A DNA stretch of 6,055 bases, taken from contig JAYEJB010000003.1 in NCBI GenBank assembly GCA_034716415.1, positions 1-6,055 on the forward strand, given 5' to 3'. The first letter of the stretch is position 1. Each line of letters begins with the position of its first letter. The stretch is from JAYEJB01 sp034716415 (GTDB lineage: Bacteria; Patescibacteriota; Patescibacteriia; SG8-24). Positions 1 through 5,368 of the stretch are shown piece by piece. The position numbers and the translations under genes are program-made. The notes beneath the pieces are model-generated. The model saw only the letters and a list, made by a program, of their open reading frames with translations, was not told where the DNA came from and did no database searches.

Positions 1-1
1 C

Positions 2-1186
2 ACCACGGACGTCACGATCGGTGCGGGTGTGGTCGACACGATCGCACCCGTCACGACCACCACCGTCTCTGGTACCCTGGCTCCGGACGGCATCACGTAT
101 GTCTCGTCGGTCTCCGTCGCTCTCACATCCGACGACGGCCCCGACGGCACGGGTGTCGCGTCGTTGCAGCATTCCACCGACGGCGGTCTCACTTGGAACG
201 AATACGCCTCACCGATCGACTTCACCGAGGAAGGCACGTACACCCTCCACTACGGTGCCACGGACAACGCTGGGAACGAGGAAGTCACCCAGACCCTCAA
301 TGTCACCATCGACCTGCCTTCGGCCGAACTCTCCGTCCTCTTCCGTCGTCACACCGTGGGGCAGGGCGCTGACCCTGGTAGCACCAAGGAACCGGTCGTG
401 GGAGCCACCGTGAACGTATACACCAAGGAAGCCGGCTCCTGCGCCGACCTCATCGGCTACAACCCGCATGACTACTCCACCATTCTCATGACCTGCATGT
501 CGGACGGTTCCGGCACCACCGATTCCGAAGGGCTAGCTCATGTCGGTGTCGCACCCGGAGAATACCTCATCGTCTCTGAAGACCCGCAGACCCAGGTCGC
601 CGCCGGTGTATCTTTAGTCCCGGTCCTCAGCGGTGAGACGGTCGACAAACGCCTGAACGTCATCGTCCGTGCCGATGGAACGAGCGTCCCGGCGAAGACC
701 ACCAAGAAGGACGGTTCCGTCCTCTACATCATCGAACCCGAGTACATCGAATGGGACGATACTCAGGAGCTCTATCCTTTCGTTTTCGACTCGGAAGGGG
801 ACTGGGGCGTCACGGTCACGGTGGAACCGCCTGAAGGCTTCATCGCCGACTACAGCGAGCTTACCACCGACGTCAACACCGACTACAAGGCCCTGCAGTT
901 CACCCTCACTGACATCGGCAGTTGCTGGGAATGCGGCACCCACGTCGACATCGAAGTTGCTCACCACGGTCGCACCGAACACATCCACCACAACATCCCC
1001 ACCCCGATGACCGAGGGGTTCGTGAGAGCCAAGGGTCTCGACCCCGCCGAGATGAGAGCGAGAGGCGTCCGCGTGACACCCGACAGGCCGGACCGGACAC
1101 GACTCGCACCACTCTCCCTCTCCGACGACTACGTGACGCTCCGTGCCTGGAGTTTACTCTATCGGTTCTTCACCCTGACAAGCTGA
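2..1186 (+). CDS. Large secreted modular beta-domain protein, C-terminal part (5' end outside window)
   Basis: The frame is open from the left edge, so this is the last 394 residues of a longer protein; the first in-frame GTG (29) is internal, not a start. Residues ~12-104 resemble an OmpL47-type/Ig-like beta domain: it opens DTIAPVTTTT, has a STDGGLTWNEY turn and ends with TDNAGNEE before a last strand. Residues ~108-195 look like a carboxypeptidase-regulatory or SpaA/CNA_B-like domain (VVGATVNVYT, then TDSEGLAHVGVAPGEYLI). Residues ~240-320 form another beta-rich region containing CWEC (308-311), followed by a His-rich stretch and a GLDPAEMRARGV segment. Such modules are typical of exported or cell-surface adhesive proteins; no enzyme motif is seen. 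No C-terminal membrane anchor or LPXTG motif is present, so attachment is unclear. The coding strand is C-rich and its codons end mostly in C, unlike the downstream genes. It ends in TGA just before a strong hairpin terminator. The domain calls are made by eye; the overall role is inferred. Confidence 0.8.
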   Translation, partial: TTDVTIGAGVVDTIAPVTTTTVSGTLAPDGITYVSSVSVALTSDDGPDGTGVASLQHSTDGGLTWNEYASPIDFTEEGTYTLHYGATDNAGNEEVTQTLNVTIDLPSAELSVLFRRHTVGQGADPGSTKEPVVGATVNVYTKEAGSCADLIGYNPHDYSTILMTCMSDGSGTTDSEGLAHVGVAPGEYLIVSEDPQTQVAAGVSLVPVLSGETVDKRLNVIVRADGTSVPAKTTKKDGSVLYIIEPEYIEWDDTQELYPFVFDSEGDWGVTVTVEPPEGFIADYSELTTDVNTDYKALQFTLTDIGSCWECGTHVDIEVAHHGRTEHIHHNIPTPMTEGFVRAKGLDPAEMRARGVRVTPDRPDRTRLAPLSLSDDYVTLRAWSLLYRFFTLTS

Positions 1187-1202
1187 CGGATATACGGACA
1201 TC

Positions 1203-1250
1203 CATGAATTACCACGGGCTTCAGCTCGTGGTAATTCATGTGTCTTTTTT
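1203..1250 (+). terminator. Strong hairpin terminator built on a REP-like palindrome
   Basis: Bases 1203-1219 pair with 1224-1240 over 17 consecutive positions with a single G-T wobble (1217/1226) and a TTCA loop. After TGTC comes a run of six T (1245-1250). It lies 16 bases after the stop of the secreted-protein gene, which fits an intrinsic terminator for it. The core ACCACGGGCTTCAGC is shared with the hairpin at 4435-4454. Confidence 0.8.
1208..1236. repeat. REP-like palindrome, copy 1
   Basis: This copy has the ATTACCACGGGC arm, TTCA loop and GCTCGTGGTAAT arm. The central 20 bases (1213-1232 region) match copy 2 (4435-4454) except one position (T instead of C at 1226). Here the palindrome is extended outward to a 17-bp stem, unlike the other copies. 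No REP-associated transposase (RAYT) gene is in the window, so the family assignment is by form only. Confidence 0.6.
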
Positions 1251-1304
1251 CTCCGTCTTTTCGTGTTTCGCCTCTACCCTTTTTCCGCTCTTCCCGCCCT
1301 GATA

Positions 1305-1313
1305 TGCTATACT
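1305..1313 (+). promoter_or_regulatory. Extended -10 promoter for the ABC exporter operon
   Basis: TGCTATACT is an extended -10 element (TGn followed by TATACT at 1308-1313). No convincing -35 box stands 16-18 bases upstream; that region is pyrimidine tract. A start of transcription about 7 bases downstream (~1320) would fall almost on the ATG at 1322, so the message would be leaderless or nearly so. The same element occurs before the gene at 5408. Confidence 0.6.
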
Positions 1314-1321
1314 GCATTCAT

Positions 1322-2059
1322 ATGGCAAATCCCGTTCTCGAGTTCAAAAATGTCTCCAAGACGTTCGGTAGCCTGACCGCGATTAAGGATCTTTCCTTTG
1401 TCGTGCGGCCGGGCGAAATTTACGGTCTGATCGGACCTAACGGTTCCGGCAAGACCACCACCCTCAAGATGATAGCCGGACTTTACCGGCCGACAGAGGG
1501 TTCTGTCCTGGTCCAAGGATATGACGTGGTAGAGGCGTCGACCAAATCCAAGGAGCACATCGGTTACGTTTCGGATGAACCGAACGCATACGATCGGCTG
1601 ACCGGTCGTGAATTCCTGCAGTTCGTCGGAGAGCTGTTCGGCATGGATCGGACGTTGCGGGACGCGCGAATCGAGGAGTTGTTGGGGGAATTCGGGATAC
1701 ATGACCTGGCCGGCGCGCTGTTCGGGGGGTACTCGCGCGGCACGAAGCAGAAGATGTCGATCATCGCCGCTTTCCTGCATGAACCGGAACTGATCCTGAT
1801 CGACGAACCGATGGTCGGACTGGATCCCGCGAGCGCACGCACGGTAAAGAAGATGCTGTCCGATTACGCCAAGGACGGCGGGGCGGTCCTGCTCTCCACT
1901 CACACGCTTCCGATTGCCGATGAGATCTGCGATAAGTACGGGGTCCTGAAGGAGGGTGTGCTGGATGTCGAGGGAACGAAGAAGCAGTTGTTGCGACGCG
2001 CCAAACTTGAAGGCGGATCGCTGGAAGACATCTACATGGCGCTTACGGCCACAGTATGA
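1322..2059 (+). CDS. ABC exporter ATP-binding protein, EcsA/BcrA-like
   Basis: This 245-residue cytoplasmic ATPase powers the membrane partner encoded next. Walker A is GPNGSGKTT (38-46), Walker B is LILIDEP (157-163, Glu162 catalytic), the D-loop is GLDP (166-169) and the switch His is His194 in STHTL. The signature is SRGTKQ (138-143) instead of LSGGQ, and the Q-loop position holds VSDEP (83-87); both are common in the EcsA/BcrA-type ATPases that pair with ABC-2 type exporters. The start at 1322 is chosen because it gives the standard N-terminus (NPVLEFKNVSKTFG). An in-frame ATG at 1304 lies inside the -10 promoter, and the reading frame further upstream covers the terminator tail. No Shine-Dalgarno sequence is visible, in keeping with a leaderless message. 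The stop overlaps the permease start as ATGA, so the two are translationally coupled. The substrate cannot be read from the ATPase. The family call is firm; closeness to EcsA is an inference from motif style. Confidence 0.93.
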   Translation: MANPVLEFKNVSKTFGSLTAIKDLSFVVRPGEIYGLIGPNGSGKTTTLKMIAGLYRPTEGSVLVQGYDVVEASTKSKEHIGYVSDEPNAYDRLTGREFLQFVGELFGMDRTLRDARIEELLGEFGIHDLAGALFGGYSRGTKQKMSIIAAFLHEPELILIDEPMVGLDPASARTVKKMLSDYAKDGGAVLLSTHTLPIADEICDKYGVLKEGVLDVEGTKKQLLRRAKLEGGSLEDIYMALTATV

Positions 2060-3741
2060 CCCACGCATCGTTGTCGACGATCTTCAAGTACCGCCTGGTG
2101 CAGGTGAAGGAGTCTCTGCGCGTCGCGGGTTGGGCGAAATTTTTCGTCGCCGGAGTTTTCCTGGCCGTCATATTGACGGTCATGTTCGGTATTTACATGT
2201 TTTTCAACCGGTCGTTCGTCTACCTGTTGTCGGAGCCGTACGCCGGTCCGGCTATAGTCATGTACGTGCTTGAGCTGGCTTTCGCGGCGGTGTTCCTCTT
2301 GGGTGTCGTGAGTTTCGTCATCGCTTCATATACATTGATGTTCCAGAACGAAGAGGCGGAGCTGTTGTTTACCATGCCCGTGCCGCCGCAGACCGTATTC
2401 GCGTATCGTTTCGCTGTCGCCATGTTCCTGTCTTCGTGGCCGATCTTCGTCTTGGCCATGCCGGCTATCGCGGCTTTAGGCATGACGATCGACGCGTCAT
2501 GGGCGTATTACATATCAACGGTCGGGGCACTGACGTTGTTCGCGCTGTTGATCGCCGTGACCGGTGGCATCTTGTCGTTCTTGTTCGCACTGGCATTTCG
2601 CAAAGTCGCTCCATCACTGGCCTATCTGGCCGAGATCGCGCTGTTCTTCGGAATAGCGATAATGGCTTCGAGTCGCGTCATGACACGCGAGATCTTCACG
2701 GTCCTCGCCGCCACGACTCCGCAGGGCGGCGAAGCGGCTGTCAGTCGAATCAGGGAGATTTTCCAGTTCGCGCCTACGCACCATCTGGTCGAGTTCCTGA
2801 CCGCCCTGACCCCCGGTGTGTTGGAGGCCGGATCGGTCGTGGGTCTGATTTTCGCTTCGGCGTTCACTTTAGCGCTTCTTGGTGTGTTGGCCATTTTCGC
2901 CTGGCGGTTGTATATTCCTCTCTGGCAGCTCTACCGCGAGCGTCGTTTCATCGCCCGGCCGAAGGATGTGATTACGGCCACCCCGCGTTCGTCCAGACCG
3001 TTCCCGCGCGTATTGAAGTGGGGTCACGGATACCTGTTTGAAAAGGACCTGCTGGCTTTTACGCGCAATCCGGAGGAGGTGTCGCGGGCGAGTTTCTTGG
3101 TGGCGCTTCTGGCGTTGTACATTCTCGCGGTCCGCGGATTGTCGATGCTTCAGGCGTTCGAGAAGGTCGAGATGTTCGCCGCTGCCGTGGCGTTCATCTA
3201 TGTCGCGGTCGGTTACTTCACGTTGACGACATGCATGCGCTTCGCCTTCCCGTCGTTCTCCCTTGAGGGGCGGGCCGCCTGGATCGTCTGGGCCAGTCCG
3301 GTTCACGCGCATGAGATCTTTTCCTGGAAGTATTTCTTCTGGGCGTCGTTCCTGTTCGTGATCATGGGCGCCGTCACTTGGATCTCGGCCGCGTTGTTCG
3401 CCCTGCCGGCGGTGATGATCATGTTCCTGCTGTACGCGACCGCCTGTACCGTACTCGCCGTGACCGTGCTCGCTTTGGGTCAGGGAGCGATGCGACCGAA
3501 TTTTCGCGACCAGAATCCGGATACGCTTTCGACTTCACCCTCCGGGCTGTTGGCGACCACCATCGGACTCGCGTACCTGTTCGTCGTGGCGCGTTACGTC
3601 TACATGTTCTCGCTGATGCTGTTCACCGAGGCGAAATTCGACGTGCTGGCGGGCTTCGGTATCCTGGTAGTGACGCTCGCGCTGGCCAGCATCTACTGGC
3701 TTTTGGGGCATCGGGCCGTCGATAGGTTGGAGATAGCTTAG
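2056..3741 (+). CDS. ABC exporter permease, about 12 membrane helices (putative ABC exporter family)
   Basis: This 561-residue integral membrane protein is the partner of the ATPase upstream, whose stop it overlaps by four bases (ATGA). Hydrophobic segments lie near residues 28-50, 66-95, 117-141, 150-180, 187-205, 258-285, 345-363, 372-392, 425-448, 450-475, 497-522 and 528-551, which suggests two six-helix halves in one chain. Family-like marks are the cytoplasmic NEEAELLFTMPVPPQ (98-112), typical of ABC-2 type permeases, and FPSFSLEGRAAWIVWASPV (398-416), which recalls the 'FP..SLEGR.FW' stretch of large putative ABC exporter permeases (PF16949-like). A basic loop (residues ~291-325) separates the halves. 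There is no own ribosome-binding site; translation probably depends on coupling. The exported molecule is unknown: lipid, peptide or antibiotic efflux are all possible. An alternative description is an EcsB-like subunit, given the EcsA-like partner. Confidence 0.88.
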   Translation: MTHASLSTIFKYRLVQVKESLRVAGWAKFFVAGVFLAVILTVMFGIYMFFNRSFVYLLSEPYAGPAIVMYVLELAFAAVFLLGVVSFVIASYTLMFQNEEAELLFTMPVPPQTVFAYRFAVAMFLSSWPIFVLAMPAIAALGMTIDASWAYYISTVGALTLFALLIAVTGGILSFLFALAFRKVAPSLAYLAEIALFFGIAIMASSRVMTREIFTVLAATTPQGGEAAVSRIREIFQFAPTHHLVEFLTALTPGVLEAGSVVGLIFASAFTLALLGVLAIFAWRLYIPLWQLYRERRFIARPKDVITATPRSSRPFPRVLKWGHGYLFEKDLLAFTRNPEEVSRASFLVALLALYILAVRGLSMLQAFEKVEMFAAAVAFIYVAVGYFTLTTCMRFAFPSFSLEGRAAWIVWASPVHAHEIFSWKYFFWASFLFVIMGAVTWISAALFALPAVMIMFLLYATACTVLAVTVLALGQGAMRPNFRDQNPDTLSTSPSGLLATTIGLAYLFVVARYVYMFSLMLFTEAKFDVLAGFGILVVTLALASIYWLLGHRAVDRLEIA

Positions 3742-3791
3742 TCGAAATATTGACAAAAGAAGGGCTTCATGAGAAGCTGTTTTGATTTGGG

Positions 3792-3797
3792 AAAGGA
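3792..3797 (+). promoter_or_regulatory. Ribosome-binding site choosing the start at 3803
   Basis: AAAGGA lies six bases (counted from its last G) before the ATG at 3803. It favours 3803 (or the adjacent ATG at 3806) over the upstream in-frame TTG at 3782. Confidence 0.55.
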
Positions 3798-3802
3798 TAC
3801 GG

Positions 3803-4381
3803 ATGATGAAGATATTGGATTGGCTGCTCATGTGGTGGGTCGGCATACGGCTCCGGTTTTGGGTCTTTATCACGTTCATTTCTCTCTGGCGGGACTGCAT
3901 ATCGAGTCTCTCGGATCTGCGGGTAGTCGCGAAGGACTATCTGTGGCAGGGCCTGATTCGCGGTCACATCCCCGGCGGTTTCCTGCAGCACATCTTCGAA
4001 GAGATGTGTGAGTATCCGGATAACGATCTCGAGAAGCTTGCGCACGCATCAGACGGTGACTTGGTTACCGAAGGGGTGGATGCGATACGTCGGATATTCG
4101 TGCAGGATGTAGTCGACGGCAGTTCGACTAGGCTGACGGATCAGCTTGGGTCTCATCTGTCGTTCTGTCCGCGATGCCAGGCCGACCTGCGTGAGATTGT
4201 CTGGAATGTCTACAGTATCCGGCTCATAACCCAAGAGAATCCTGCGGAGATCCCCGAAGATGTGGACCGTCGCGTGGTCAAACGGGTCACGGAAGAGGTC
4301 ATGAGGCAGATTCGGGACATGCCGGATGAGAGCGGTCCCAGACTGAGACTGATCAAGGGCGGTCGTTATGGTAGAGACTGA
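3803..4381 (+). CDS. Small protein with hydrophobic N-terminus and zf-HC2/ZAS-like zinc motif
   Basis: This 192-residue protein has no confident family name. Residues 1-36 are hydrophobic and rich in Trp/Phe (MMKILDWLLMWW, then RFWVFITFISLW) with two Arg in the middle, so it may be a membrane helix or a membrane-surface helix. The central part is helical and acidic. Residues 118-125 read HLSFCPRC, an H-x3-C-x2-C motif followed by QADLREI; this matches the 'HL..C..C...L' end of zf-HC2 (ZAS) anti-sigma domains. The C-terminus (~153-192) is a charged helix ending in a basic tail. In classical anti-sigma factors the zinc domain comes first and the membrane helix later, so the order here is reversed and the function uncertain. 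The gene starts 61 bases after the permease stop and probably continues the exporter transcript; a terminator follows it directly. A zinc-binding adaptor or regulator of the exporter or the next-door protease is the best guess. Confidence 0.75.
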   Translation: MMKILDWLLMWWVGIRLRFWVFITFISLWRDCISSLSDLRVVAKDYLWQGLIRGHIPGGFLQHIFEEMCEYPDNDLEKLAHASDGDLVTEGVDAIRRIFVQDVVDGSSTRLTDQLGSHLSFCPRCQADLREIVWNVYSIRLITQENPAEIPEDVDRRVVKRVTEEVMRQIRDMPDESGPRLRLIKGGRYGRD

Positions 4382-4389
4382 CCGTCGGC

Positions 4390-4417
4390 GTCCCGGAACT
4401 ATCCGGGACATTTTTTA
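4390..4417 (+). terminator. Intrinsic terminator after the zinc-motif gene
   Basis: Bases 4390-4397 (GTCCCGGA) pair with 4402-4409 (TCCGGGAC) as an uninterrupted 8-bp stem with a 4-base loop, followed by A and six T (4411-4416). It begins nine bases after the TGA of the gene at 3803-4381. It should end, or attenuate, the exporter operon before the metalloprotease gene. Confidence 0.85.
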
Positions 4418-4434
4418 TTCGCCTCCGCAGAATA

Positions 4435-4454
4435 CCACGGGCTTCAGCCCGTGG
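4435..4454. repeat. REP-like palindrome, copy 2
   Basis: CCACGGGC, loop TTCA and GCCCGTGG form a perfect 8-bp stem, preceded by ATA and followed by AGCC. It is identical to copy 1 at all but one of the shared core positions. It sits between the terminator and the metalloprotease start, and its right arm runs into the ribosome-binding site of that gene. Confidence 0.65.
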
Positions 4455-4456
4455 AG
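4451..4456 (+). promoter_or_regulatory. Ribosome-binding site inside the REP-like hairpin arm
   Basis: GTGGAG (4451-4456) contains GGAG five bases before the ATG at 4462. Its first four bases are paired in the hairpin at 4435-4454, so folding of the repeat in the mRNA would partly hide it. Confidence 0.55.
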
Positions 4457-4461
4457 CCTTC

Positions 4462-5214
4462 ATGGAATTAGCGGTGCATACAATACTGATCGTCGTGCAG
4501 CTCATCGCGCTGCACTTGTTATCGCGGCATCTGAATCGCACGCTTTTTTCGCGTTTCGGTACAGTCGTCTATCTGCTGGTGTCTCTCCCTGGGACGATCA
4601 TCCATGAATTGTCGCATTATGTCGGATGTCTGTTGACGTGGACGCGCGTCCGCGAGGTCCGTCTGTTCTCACCGCAACGGGAAGGGGAGCAGATCGTCCT
4701 CGGTTACGTCAGGCATGACAAGCCTAAAAATCCGTTATCGTCATTTGTCATCGGTACGGCGCCGTTTTTCGGTGGAGCGACAGCGCTCTGGTTCGCGGCG
4801 GTTTTTCTCGTGCCTGGCGCGATCGACGCCATGCGCGTCTCGCTGGCGCACGGGGGAGTCCTGTCCGTCGCGGGCAGCTACTTTACTTTCGTGGTCGAGA
4901 TGTTGAAATCGATTGCGGTTTGGGATTGGAGGGCGTTCGTGATGCTGTATCTCCTGATTTCAGTCCCGACTCATCTGGCGCCGTCGACTACAGACCTGAA
5001 AAACGCGGCCTGGGGTACGGTTTTGGTGGCCGTAATCATCGGTTTGGCCGCCGCTGGATCAGCAATATTCGGTTGGGATGCTTCTGGACTGATATTTGAC
5101 TCGCTGGAGTCGGGTTTGGCGCTTCTGGTCGGTCTGCTGACTTTTGCCCTGCTTTGCTGTATAGTCGTCACGTCAGCCGTAACAGTGATTTCCAGGCTTA
5201 TCCACCTCCGCTAA
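4462..5214 (+). CDS. Putative membrane-embedded zinc metalloprotease (HELSH, M50-like)
   Basis: This 250-residue multi-pass membrane protein has hydrophobic segments near residues 3-20, 34-58, 93-118, 132-150, 157-172, 185-203 and 215-247. The second segment holds PGTIIHELSHYVG (43-55): His48, Glu49 and His52 form an HExxH zinc/catalytic motif within a membrane helix, as in site-2 (M50) proteases. It is followed by a short soluble loop (VREVRLFSPQREGEQIVLGYV) and an AP..GG segment (100-105) typical of M50-like folds. The classical third-ligand NPDG/LDG motif is not seen; HLAPSTTDLKNA (171-182) with Asp178 could supply the third ligand. An ordinary RseP/RasP protein is larger and usually carries a PDZ domain, absent here. 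The likely role is cleavage of membrane proteins or peptides, possibly of its neighbours. Start at 4462 is supported by GGAG five bases upstream. I see no promoter between the preceding terminator and this gene, so expression may depend on read-through. The stop TAA lies in the left edge of the next repeat. Confidence 0.75.
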   Translation: MELAVHTILIVVQLIALHLLSRHLNRTLFSRFGTVVYLLVSLPGTIIHELSHYVGCLLTWTRVREVRLFSPQREGEQIVLGYVRHDKPKNPLSSFVIGTAPFFGGATALWFAAVFLVPGAIDAMRVSLAHGGVLSVAGSYFTFVVEMLKSIAVWDWRAFVMLYLLISVPTHLAPSTTDLKNAAWGTVLVAVIIGLAAAGSAIFGWDASGLIFDSLESGLALLVGLLTFALLCCIVVTSAVTVISRLIHLR

Positions 5215-5240
5215 TTACCACAGGTTTTTAACCTGTGTAT
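5212..5240. repeat. REP-like palindrome, copy 3 (AT-richer variant)
   Basis: CACAGGTT (5219-5226) pairs perfectly with AACCTGTG (5230-5237) across a TTT loop. The left flank TAATTACC is like that of copy 1, but the stem has A/T replacements, so it is a diverged copy. The TAA stop of the metalloprotease gene is its first three bases. Without a T-run it is only a weak terminator candidate. Confidence 0.55.
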
Positions 5241-5258
5241 ATGAGTTGTGGACCCATC

Positions 5259-5289
5259 GTAGCCTTGGCGAAGGTGGGTAGCTTTGGTG
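5259..5289 (+). repeat. Imperfect 12-base direct repeat between two REP-like hairpins
   Basis: GTAGCCTTGGCG (5259-5270) recurs as GTAGCTTTGGTG (5278-5289), 10 of 12 bases identical, 19 bases apart start to start. The same stretch can fold weakly: CCTT/AAGG (5263-5266 with 5271-5274) flanked by ACCCA/TGGGT (5252-5256 with 5275-5279), with a six-base bulge on one side. No ORF or known RNA family is recognised here. Confidence 0.4.
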
Positions 5290-5310
5290 GATGATAGCGG
5301 TTTAGAAATT

Positions 5311-5341
5311 TGATACCCCGGGGCTAAAGCCCGGGGAGTCA
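5311..5341. repeat. REP-like palindrome, copy 4 (GC-rich variant)
   Basis: CCCC (5316-5319) pairs with GGGG (5333-5336), and GGGC (5321-5324) with GCCC (5329-5332), with G5320 bulged and a TAAA loop. Outside an A-A mismatch, TGAT (5311-5314) can pair with GTCA (5338-5341). The TACC left edge and GGAG right edge are shared with copy 2, in the same orientation. It lies 51 bases upstream of the promoter -10 for the AI-2E gene. Confidence 0.55.
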
Positions 5342-5368
5342 TCATTAAAGCCAAGTATCTGACCGCGA

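Noticed and set aside
1071..1186. Frameshift near the end of the secreted-protein gene, suggested by its odd tail
   Set aside because: The other two forward frames give no better continuation (one has several stops, the other is Arg/Thr/Pro-rich without similarity), so the annotated frame is kept.
1307..2068. 253-codon open frame on the - strand opposite the ABC ATPase
   Set aside because: The + strand frame has all ABC motifs, and the antisense translation has no recognisable domain; it is a codon-bias shadow.
3750..3778. Perfect TTGACA at 3750-3755 as a -35 box for the zinc-motif gene
   Set aside because: No -10-like hexamer lies 15-19 bases downstream (GAAGCT, AAGCTG and similar), so it is not called as a promoter.
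3762..3788. Hairpin GCTTC-ATGA-GAAGC followed by TGTTTTGATTT, as a terminator or degraded REP-like copy (it shares GGGCTTCA with copies 1 and 2)
   Set aside because: The stem is only 5 bp and the T-run is interrupted; too weak to call, though attenuation between permease and zinc-motif gene remains possible.
3782..3802. TTG at 3782 as the start of the zinc-motif gene
   Set aside because: It has no ribosome-binding site, whereas the ATG at 3803 has AAAGGA at good spacing.
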